Notes under the pieces: model-generated
What the model saw: only the letters and a program-made list of their open reading frames with translations
What the model was told of the DNA's origin: nothing
The model's database searches: none
Program-made: the position numbers and the translations under genes
Source: Symbiodinium kawagutii
Lineage: Eukaryota; Sar; Dinophyceae; Suessiales; Symbiodiniaceae
Assembly: GCA_009767595.1 (NCBI GenBank)
Contig: VSDK01012280.1
Location: 209,968-273,967, forward strand
Direction of reading: 5' to 3'
DNA length: 64,000 nucleotides
Shown: piece by piece, positions 48,867 through 60,027 of the stretch
How positions within the stretch are numbered: the stretch's first letter is position 1
Layout: each line of letters begins with the position of its first letter

Positions 48867-50830
48867 GTGGGCAAAGGGGAGAACTTGGATCTAGAACTGG
48901 TTATACTTGTGATATGGTGTTATAATGGCTAATGGTAAATAATAGGCGACAATAACCAACAAACCTATGGTTAAGGAAGTACTAGCTGATGGTTTCTTAA
49001 AAGAATGAGATTACACCTTGTAACCGTCAATGATAGGGATAAACAGGGGATAATCACCAGCAAACTTATGGCCAAACAACCAATGTGGTGGTTTCTCAAA
49101 TCAGCAACCCAAAAAATGCTTGGTTTATTGCTGGAAATGGTTAAAGTGAAGGATGATTTGGGGGGTACCCCCATTTTTAGAAACCACCATATTATGGGAG
49201 CACACTGGAGTATATATCTAAGAACAGCACTTACGACTTGTGATATTGAGGTATCTATATTGGAGTATATAAATGAGTGGTTGAACTAGGGATATGGGAC
49301 TAGAAGTCGTTGGAGAAACTGATTGATGTTGATGTGGGATAGCAGTATACTAACTGCTTATACATTGGACAGTGTGGTTGGAAGAACTACCAACTAATCA
49401 CTACAGAAGGTTAGGCTAGGGACCATGTTTCCTTCATTGCGCACTCAAAAGCTATACGGGACTTGTTCATGAACCCTGAATGAGTACGAACCACAACGGT
49501 CAGTACTGTACGAGTGGTAAGGCAATGGTTATTGGTTGCCTCAGCCAAAAAGCAGCCCCGAAACCAGCCCTTTGGTTTTGAACATCGCTATTTCGCCAGG
49601 TATGGGAATACGGGGCGCGAAGGTGAAAGTTGATCAAGAATGAAAACGTAGAAATGGGATGTGTATCAGAGGCAAGCGTGAAGATCTAGGTTGGTTGACA
49701 CTGGTTGATTCCGCTGATCATGGTTGACTATACACAAATACTACAGCCAAGCAAATAATCGTACCGATATCACGCAGAAATACGTGGTTCAGCAGGACAG
49801 TTTCCAAGTATGGCTGTAGACGTTTTGTATGAGCACACACACACACACACACTTTGATACATACGTATACCACATATATATATATATAATTGTATATATA
49901 CAGTATAAATATATGCGGTACTAAATTGTATGCCCTTACATGTCTGACCAGCAGGGTAGTTGAGCTAAGTGATTAGTTGGTGTTGATTCCGACTCTTCCA
50001 ACTCACAACGACGAAGGTATCCTTTTCTACGGCAGGTGCACAGCATAATCGCTAATTGATTATTCATTGACATTGAACTGATTGTCAATGATCACGAGTT
50101 GCAGATAAATCATTGACCAAGGTTCGTTTTGCAAAATTAAGATGATTCATGAATGTGATGGTTAGTAAATCAATGCTTTATTTTATGATGGCGTACAAAC
50201 AGCTAAGATGGTGGCATCACTGGCAAAAGACCAGTGGAGATATGATGGAAATGTGTGCGGACGTTTGATTTAAACGAGTTTTGGTCACCAACCAGCAGAC
50301 TTTTTGTGTTCCGTTGCTGTTTATCAACCATGATCAAACCTCACGGCGAATCAGCCATTGTCACTTTGGATATACGTTCATTCATGCTGGGCAAATAGCA
50401 AAGACACATGTGACTCACTGCTTGTGCTGACAGGAACTTTCACCGGCAAGTAAATCAGCAAATAAGTTGATCATGGTATTTCTATCACTTTGCAGAACAC
50501 ACATGCATATTCACAGACACACGCACATACATAAACATCCGAAAAAGATGAAGCTCAATCTAGAAGCACAACCATGCACAACATGTTACTCATAGTACAT
50601 TTTCGCATAATTCGGCGACCGCTACATGTACATAATAACTCATTCATCCTACATAGTAAAGCATGGTAACTGGACACATTTACTAAGGTTTCGATAAGAT
50701 AAATAATGTTGAAACTTCTGTACAGTCTACAAGATACTTACCATGTACAGTGTACATCCATGTACTATAACGATACAAGCTGATAGAAATCCAAGGCTTC
50801 TACGAGACTCAACGTCTTGGGTGGGGCCAG
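48867..50830 (+). other. Non-coding stretch upstream of the NNT domain-I exons
   Basis: The stretch contains a MITE copy (49085-49190), a CA microsatellite near 49835-49852 and a TA run near 49875-49888. No exon was recognised. If the candidate exon at 48775-48866 is real, this is an intron. Confidence 0.5.
49085..49190 (+). mobile_element. MITE copy, TTTCTCAAAATAGGG family
   Basis: Termini TGGTGGTTTCTCAAATCAGC and CATTTTTAGAAACCACCAT flank TGCTTGGTTTATTGCTGG and GGATGATTTGGGGGGTACC. Confidence 0.82.
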
Positions 50831-50885
50831 GCTCAGCCGCCTGCGAATCCTGGGTGCAAACTGGGCGTGCTCGGCGAGGGCTTCA
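50831..50885 (+). CDS. NNT: NNT exon with GVPKE-like start of domain I
   Basis: The exon encodes [25 protein letters not shown] aligns with the GVPKExF start of domain I, placed correctly before RVSMVPE. The acceptor is CAG|GC and the donor is GT. Similarity is modest, so this is less certain than the exons that follow. Confidence 0.6.
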
Positions 50886-53800
50886 GTCCAGATGCCAAGC
50901 TCAGCAAAGGCCATGGCTGGCGGCTGGTGGTGCGTTTCAGGGGCTGGGCCCAAGGAGACTGGAAAAGGGCTGGGATTTTTTGGGTGAACAAGCATGAATG
51001 ACTATGATGATTGACATCATTGATGATAATGTAGTTATGTATCAAACATGTCTGATCAACTACCATAAAATAGATCATTCTGTCGATATCGCCATTCTTA
51101 CGTGATAAATCCATGATCGAGACTGTCAAAATCTGCTTGAAGCAGCAAAGTCACCACGAACCATGAGCTGATCCGTGGCGAGTGGCGAGTGGTTGATCAC
51201 TAGCTGGTGAGTGATCAGCCACTGGGCTGCTAGACAACCCTTGGCCTCGGGGTTCAGGAGACCAGCGAGTGAGTATGGTGCCAGAGGTGGCTGCGTCGCT
51301 CATCAAGGAGCCGCGACGCCCGGGAGCCAGGGATGGGATGCCCTGGAGGCATCTCGCACGGTGTGGCCTCCAGGGACCTGGAAGAGGGAATCCCTGATGC
51401 TTGGAAAATCCCTGCAGATCTTGTGGATGGTTTGTTTACCATTGTATCATTGGTTGGTCACCGGTATGCATCTATCAATTGATTGCATGTTGTACAGCCA
51501 ACCTTTTTTTGGTCACATATTTTAAGCATTGAGGCATACCTAGAGTTGATTGATACAGTATTGACTGGTGGGCAGTGTTGCATGTGGCGTTGTTTGGTTG
51601 TTTGCTGAGCGCTTCATATCAGCGGGCGATTCATCAACCATTAAACTGATTCATCACAGCTAGCGTTTGATGGTTGCTTTTCATCAACCATTATTATCCA
51701 CAGGTGAAGTGGAAATGGTCAACCCGCAGTAATATGGGGGTTTCTCAAAATAGGGAACCCCCAAAATGGTTGGTTTATTGCTGTAAATGGTTAAAACGAA
51801 GGATGATTTGGGGCTTCCCTATTTTGAGAAACCATCATGTAACAGTTTACAAACATCATCAATGGGTGGTTGATCATTAGTTCTTGTGTGCATGTCCTGC
51901 TACCCATGGCTGTTGGTGTGTTTGCTTTGATCAACCCGGTGGCCGTTGCAATCACCAGATCTATCCATCCATGGTCATGAGGTTATCACTCAGATGATGG
52001 ATCATCAGATGGTAAACTGCTGATGGTGAACAATGAATGATCAAGTGGGTCTCAAAATAGGGAAGCCCCAGCAAATGAAGCATTAAACCAAGCATTTTAT
52101 GGTGTTCCCAAACTGGCTTGAGACATCACTGACTGGCCGATGTTCACCTTAACCGACGAGGGGTTGGGATCATCTCAGCAGGATGGATATGCCATCTACG
52201 TGGAGCGAGGTGCCGGGGGAGTGCTGGCGCTGCGCAAACCGGGGATGCTGGTGATGCATCTGGCTGCATGTCGAGTCGTTGGATGATGTAATGGGAAAGT
52301 AAGCCTGTGGAAAAGTTCAGGGGTGATTCGGAGGGTGGAAACGATGAGTGATGATAACATTGATGACTATTGTATAGCTCCAACGTTGACGACGATGCAA
52401 TGATGACGACGATGTCGACCACGGCGATGATATTCAGGCGCCAATGATACTGTCATTTGTTCCATGTTTTTCACACATTTGCACACCCATCGGTTATCGT
52501 CATCCAATGATCACCAGAAGTCCTTGTAGTGGCGGTACAGTTTACATGGATGGTCGATGGATTATCACGATCCTTATTGATCATTTTTTTTCCGCTCTTA
52601 TCAGAATCCTTTTGTTGGGATATCGTGGATATATGGGCATATTGGTTATCAAAATCCTTTCATGGGTTACTGCAGTTCTTATATGTTCTTATGTTGTTTT
52701 CTTTGTTTGCGAACAACAGCTCGTATTGGTCGTTGTTAGGTCTTAAATTTAGCCATGCCAAGATCCCGTAGCCATTTTGGCATCGTTTCATGATTCTTGT
52801 TTTTTATATCTTTTACTACTCTGGGGTGCTGAGCCATGCAGACTTCTATCAGGAGGTTTTTTGGCAACCCGCGGTGTGACTGTGGTCCTCGGCTGGAGCA
52901 AATGGAGGGCCGGTTCAACGAGAAATTGGCCAAAGTCCATGAGCAGCTGGCGAACATCCATGAGCAGCTCGAACAGCTCATGGAAGTGAAGGCGGCTAAG
53001 GACGAAATCTCTGAGTCCAATGTTGATGTTAACAAACTCCTTGAGCAGCTAACACAGTTCATGGAAGTAAAGCCCCAAGTGAAGGACGAAATTCCAGACA
53101 CTGCGCCCGATAACGATGTTGATGACCAAGAGGATGCTCCTACTGAAATTGATGTTTCGCCGGCTAAGTGGAACCTCCGGCCACAGGGATCCATGATTGA
53201 CATCTCCGATGAAGATCCAGGCCCAAAATCCTTTGAGGTCGACATTGAGATCTCAGACGAAGACGAAGATCCAGACCCAGAAGAGAGACAAATGGTCGAA
53301 CACATTCTGGCTGAGGAAGCCAACGAGTGGGACACACAGGCATCCCAAGAGCGCCTGCTTTGTCCCGAGAACCGACAGGAGCTTGGAGGGCGATTCGCCC
53401 GACACCAGATGCACTGTCTCTCGGGGAAGCAGGCTCCACTAGATCCAAGTGACCTACGGATGAAGTCGAACCCCCAGTTGTTGGAGCTGCTTCTTAAAGA
53501 ACTGGAAGCGATTCCAGAGGAAGAGCTGCGCACCAAGAGCCGCAAGAATGTTTGCCCTGAGGGGCAAAGTGAGACTCTGCAGATGGCCCTGGGTTTGGTG
53601 GTGTCTGGCTCCTGGCGTGGCATCCCTATGCCAGCCGGTAGGACCTATCAGTACCTCAAGCTCCAACAGCTGATCTTCGCTCATGTAGAGGTGCTCGCAC
53701 GGAAGCAGGGCATGGATCTCAGTCGTTTCAGGTTTACGTCTATCCAGATCACCAAAAATTTGGAATCGAAAAAACATAAGGACCGGAACAACAGTGAGCT

Positions 53801-56800
53801 GAGCCTGATCTTCACATGTGGCGACCATGAAGGAGGGGAACTTGTCATCGAAGATGACGAAGGCAACGCTGAGGAGCACGTGGTCTTAAATCACTTGTTG
53901 AAGTTTGACGGGGGATCTAAATGGCATTGGACCAAAAAGTTCAAAGGCACCAGATACGCCGTGATTCTTTACGCCATGGGCAAAGCCTACGGGAAGACAC
54001 CCCCTCTTGTCAGAGCTTTTCTGAGTGCAGTGGGATACAGCTTGCCGCTCACAAATTTCGATGAAGAAATTACGCCAGAGTGTGAAGAACTGGCCAGAAT
54101 GGCTTGCAGTGGCCAGAAAGTGCCGGATGAGCCTGGAAGGCACGTGCCACCGAGAGCCAAGCGAAAGGCTGATGCTCCCGGACCTTCCGGCCCTTCTAAG
54201 CGCCTGGCAGCGCAGGGATCAGCTGGAGAGCAACCAGAGGCTCCAGTGGATCCAGTGGCTCCTGAGGTTGAGGCTGAGTGGTCCGACGAGGACGTTGCGA
54301 AGTTGCGGCACATGAAACAGCCCCACATCCGCTGGAACTGGGGAAACATTTCCAAGAAGCTGGGCCGCTCGGAAGCGAGCTGCCAGCAGAAGTGGAACGA
54401 CCTGAAAAAGTCGGAGAGTGAAAACATGCAAAAGCACAACGTGATGTACATGAACATATGAAAACATGCAGAAGCACAAGGTGGTTGTTTGATGAATCAT
54501 ATGAATCCATCATGAATCCTTATGGTGTAATTACATATAGATTCAACTAATGATTTTAACTCCATAGATTAAACTCTTTAGTTGTAATTACTAATGATTA
54601 CTAAGCATCAACTAATGATTACTAATGAATCCTTGTGGTGTAATTCCATAGATGTAATTACATACATTACATTTTAACTCAATTACTAAAAATCCTTATG
54701 ACTCGATTTTTAGGCCTTCGGCGCATCGAAATCTCTCCGGCAGCCAGGTGCCGGAGTCTACGCAGGCTATTCCGACGAGGCCTACGCGTCCAAGGGCTGC
54801 ATCGTCACGAGCCGCGGGGACACCATTGACAAGTCCGAGGCAGGGCACTGCCGGGCACGGCGCCCAGGGCCTCGGGCCTCGGTCCACCGGTCCACAGCCG
54901 TGGAGCAGGAGGGTGGTGAGAATCGGTGGGTTGAGGTTAGATGGTTCGTGGTTGATGTTGATAGTAACCTGACTAAGTGCATCAAGGTGCTGCGGCGAAT
55001 CAGCTGCTTTAATCCTTTGGGAGTGCTTGCAACAAGATGGAGGATGAATGGATGGATTCAACAGATTGGGTTATTTGTTGGAAGTAAGACAAGTATTGAT
55101 GGATGAAGAGAATCAACCATGAGAATCCACAAGAAACATTTTTGGTTTTCATTTTTGGTCAGTATTATTGGACAACGTATTTGTGTATCGCTGCAAAGCA
55201 TCCAGGATTATCCTGCCTGCGAATAAGTTGTTGCTGAGATCAAGAGGGTTCAATGAGAGGCGGGCAATGTCTAGAACATGGGTGGTCCAGTGGCAAGAAA
55301 CTTTTGAGCACGGGCTTACCGTAGGTAATCATGATCCATCCGTGGCCATTGTGCAAATCCCTGTTTGAGAAACAAAGCAAGGTGGACAAACATGTCTTGA
55401 AGTTGCAGTTGGTGATGATAAACATTTGCCTTCACTTCACTTAGATAAAAAATTGTCAACTTCAACTGAAATTGACAGGGCATCCAGCCCCCAAAGCCAG
55501 GAGTGTAGCTTCAAGTCGAGCAAAGGTCGGCAAGAAAAGTTTAAGGCGGGAAGGAAGATAAATGATAAATGTAAATGTCATCTATGTAATTATATGATAA
55601 GACTACTTCAACCCAGCGGGCAAAGCCCTCCAATGGCAAGCAATGAAAAAAATTATAATTATAAGACTATATAAGACTACTTTGTTGATCTTTGGGATAC
55701 GAGGTTACCAAGAGCCCTCGACCCAAAGGGGACCACCTCATGTCGCTGATTTGGTCACAACTGCGCCTGCTGTGGGATTTCAGGTGCTGTTTGCCCTCGA
55801 GCCTCCAGTGGCAGACTTTCAGACAATGAACTGCAAGGCGGGAAACAACTTAAGACAGCCAACAACGACAGAGATCTAGCTGATTTATATCGCTGATAGG
55901 TGGCAAGCCCTGGTATAGCGTTTGCAGTGGTGAAGTGGTGTGATGGCCGCATCTTTTGACTTGGAATCCAGCACCATCACAGCACAGTTCGGCAGCCATC
56001 ATTACACTCTGGTAAACTACCCTGTCACTAGATCATTGGATAAGTTATCATGGTTAAGAGTTAAGCATTATTGTCAATGGGGGAGGTTAAGGATAATCAG
56101 GCCAGCTATTGGCAATGATATGCAATTATTGATGATTGACATAATCGATACTGCGGGTGAATGGCTATTTCTTCTAGTGTGGCGTGAGGTGCGTTTGGCC
56201 AACACCATTTATGGATGTAACCCACATTGAATCCTTTGTGAATCGTTGAGTTTCTGGATTTCGCAGGTAGTTTCAATGCAAATCCGTGCTTGCCGTTGGG
56301 CCCTTGGGCCGCGCTAGGTCTTGATTTCCTGGGTGGGACGCTTGCAAGACAAGGGCAAAGAGATCATCATGAAGGTAGCGGCTGTGAGGGTACTGGGGCA
56401 GGCATTGGGACATGGCTTGGGGGTCCCGCACACCCCTTTCCCCATCCCTGGGGGTTACACCATGACCATCCATGACCGTCATACGACTGGATCCTGGGAT
56501 ATCCTGGGGATGGTTTATGAAAGATGGTCACTTCAGACTGTTCAATCAGCTGTGGATCGCTGTTATGTCGCCAGGAATGGGTAGATCCAAAGGTAGCTAT
56601 TTTTGGCTGCTCTCATGGGAACAGCCGGGTATCAGCCTATTTTTGTGAAGCCCAGCCATAGACGTGTGGCACCGTCACCTGCGACCTGGGTCACCCGTTT
56701 CCGAGGCCGCCCAGCGGCAAACCAGGAAATACCGGGGTGACTGAAGGGAGCCTGAGATCATCCATCCATCGTATTGATGTATGTACTGTTTCTATCTATT

Positions 56801-59800
56801 TCTTCCAATGCTTGAATTACTCTTGAAGGGAGATCACCAGGAAAATATTAAGACACTATTGGGAATGCAGTACTATGAAATAATAAATTGTTGATTTAGT
56901 TCTTCCTATCCTTTCAATCAAAGATCACAGCCAACAGGGTATCCAAGTGGGTGGATCTTCGTTGGGCTCAACGAGCACAGGGGGGCCCCGATTGGCCGGG
57001 TGTTGTGCAATGGATTCGTGTCGGCGAATCTGGTTTTGTTTTCCTCTTTTCCAAAGCTCCTGTTAACATGAATTAACATGCGACAACGCAAGGAACTATG
57101 CACTCATCAAGACTATGAACTTGGTCCTATCGTGCTAGATCCAAACCCCCCAAATTTCACCAGCTCAACTGCTGGTGGCCATCAAATAAGGGTAACCATT
57201 GACAACTGAATCTCCCATCAACCATCATTGTCCAGAATATTCCATGCGTATTCCTTCTTCTTGTCAATACAACTAGTCATCATTGTCATGAATGATGGAC
57301 TCATGGCACCACCATCACCAGCATTGCCCTTTGATCATCACTGGTGGACTGCGGCCACAAAACCATCGAGGCCAACCAGTACCGCATCACCGTAGTGGAC
57401 GTCACGGCAGTGCCGCGCATCACCATCGCGCAGAAGTTGGATGTGCTGAGTTCCCAGGCGAAAGTGGCAGGACATCGGGCTGTCCTGGAGGCGCCGGTTA
57501 CGTTACGTCGTGGGGATTGGGTGCTGGCGGCCAGATGCGTGGTTGACATGTTGGAATTGTTGGAACTCCCCAGTGGTTTTAACCAGGGGTAAATGAGAGC
57601 AATACTGGTTTGCTGCTTCATGATTATGGTAATGATGGTTGACGATTGATGAGATTTCCTTAATCTCCCAAGAAGATGAAATACTGTGGGAGCACCCCAG
57701 AGGTTAGCCTCCTCAGAAATCAATGTGGTGAAAACGTCACCGCTGGATTGATTGGAGGATTCTGAGGATTTATCACCAACATAGAACAACTCTGTTCACC
57801 AACAAATAATTGGTGATTCTTTTGCAGGAGAATCCGAATGCAATCAGATTAGCCTGAGGAGAAACTGGTCACCAACAGTAGAACCACTCTACATATTATG
57901 ATTCAACACTTGATGGATTATGTCAACAGTTTCCACCATAAAATCCTTGACCAATCTTTGAGGGTCCAACAGTGGAACCACTCAGACGGCAGGTCAGTTG
58001 AGTTTCCACTGCTCCAAGCAGTCCAGGGCTAAAAGCGCAGGCAGCCTACTCCTACCAGCGCTTTCACACAGCCGAGATGACAGCTGCAGGCTGGGCAGCC
58101 GGGTGACCGCTGCCCCGGCAGTGTGGGGTATGGTGGGTGGCTGTAGTAACTGTAGGAATTTTTGGCCAACAAAGAAGATGATTAATTTTACTCCCTATAT
58201 AGGCCCATTAAAATTAAGCAACAAACAAGACCAACCATCCCAACTGATTCTATTCATCTTTGGTAAAAGCTGGGGGACCCGGAAATTCAACCTATAAAGA
58301 CTGGCAGAGGTGAATGGGTCCAGCAATAGTACAATGGGCAAACTTCTTTGCATCCGTGACTCTTTGGGTGTCCACTCACTATGATCAGTGCAAGACACGG
58401 ATTATGACAGACAGGTCCAGACCAGTTGGCCTACGAGCCTCGCACCTCAAAATCAACGAGAAAATCACGAAGAAGTATGATAGATAATCTGAGCTGTCCA
58501 AAAACGATGCGTTGCCAATACTGCAACAGTTTTTGTTGCTTCTTTGGGTAGCATTTTGTACGGGCCTAGAACACCGAAAAACACTTGCATACCCATGAGG
58601 ACTCAGAACTCGATCGCAGGCTTGGGATCACTTGAATTCATCGCTTCACGAAGCCATTTGGGTATTTCGACCAATGATGGTTTCGGTTCGCATGGTTACT
58701 TTTTGGATGACGGTCCCCCCCCACATTTCTGGACCCGTGTTTCAATTTGACATCAAGGGCTGTGGGTCAAGCACCCCTATTGTCTGAGTTTTTAACCATT
58801 TAAGAATGATGGCCATTATAACCATGAGTTCTTAACCCTTTACAAACATCACCAGTCATGCTCAACAACTCATTGAAATAGCCATCAATCATTCATCACA
58901 TTCACTTTTAACCATTAACCAAAGATCAACAACTTCATCAACATTCATCACATTTATTATTAATCATTCACTTTCACAATGGCTATCAACCATTAACTAA
59001 GATTCATTATTAAGCATTGAGTATTGACCATTAATCATTAATTCACAACTTTCACAACTCATCAAGTTCCGTTAGTCACTAAGCATTTCTTTTCATCAGC
59101 TACAACTTTCACAAGTTTCACAACTCATCAGCTCACAAATCATCAGCTGAACTCAACTGAATCACTGATCATTACCATCACATCCAAAACCATCACTTCA
59201 TCAACTCATCAGCTCCAGCTGCTGTGAGGCAAGTATCCCCCAGCGCAGACCTTCGTCCTGGGCTGCGGCGTGGCCGGGCTGTCGGCCATCGGAACCTCCA
59301 AGGCCATGGGCTCCGTGGTGCGCGCCTGGGACGTGCGCGACGTGTCGGACCAGGCTCCGTGGCGCGGCGAAGTCGGTGAAGGTGTGGGAACCTGGTGAGG
59401 TTGGTCAAAGTCTATGAGTCTAGAGGTCTATGCTGCAGTCTATGCTTATAGATGGTTATGTCATGTTATGTCGGAGTCTATAGTATGAGTTATAGTCTAG
59501 TTATAGTCTATAGAGTGTGGTTATAGTATGTTATAGTCTATAGATGTCTATGATGTTGATTTTGGTTTGAAGATGTAAGATTTTTGTTTGATTGGTATTA
59601 CTGTAATTGATTTGTTTACTACTAGATTTAAGCATGTTTAAACATATTTACATGTTAGAATAATGTTAGGTGATAATTCATGATACTTCATGGTTGGTTC
59701 AAGGTTGTGTGAACACATGGCACGCCTACGTGGGTTTTCTGGTGTGTTGTGGTTCGTTGTTGAGGCTACTTGTTTTTGATCGTGTAGTCGTTTTGCTGCT

Positions 59801-59996
59801 GCTGTTTGTGGTTCGTTTTGTTTTGTTATACCCTAGTTTGTCCTTGTTGGTTGTTCTTGATGGTTTGTTGTTTCATGTTCGTTACCACCGTAGTCGTCCG
59901 GTGTTGTTGATCCTGTTTGTTGTGCAGCTCATCAATCATCAGTAGTGATGCTGCAACTATAGTATATATAATATTAACATTCTAAGTTCTAATCAC

Positions 59997-60027
<31 letters not shown>

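Larger units (their letters stand above)
52210..54747 (+). other. NNT: NNT intron hosting the 541-aa retrogene
   Basis: This is a 2.5-kb GT-AG intron between the exons encoding YVERG and [12 protein letters not shown]. Apart from the retrogene it holds about 540 bases of leader region and a short AT-rich tail at 54.48-54.72 kb with repeated ATGATTACTAA motifs. Both edges carry AGGTGCCGGRG. Confidence 0.8.

Noticed and set aside
52736..53623. 295-codon minus-strand frame
   Set aside because: It is antisense to the 541-aa gene. Its Ser/Cys-rich composition is what the complement of an acidic, GC-rich coding region gives.
59670..59945. 91-codon Leu/Val-rich frame resembling a membrane protein
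   Set aside because: The stretch is T/G-rich low-complexity intron sequence made of TTGTT-type words, without conserved residues.
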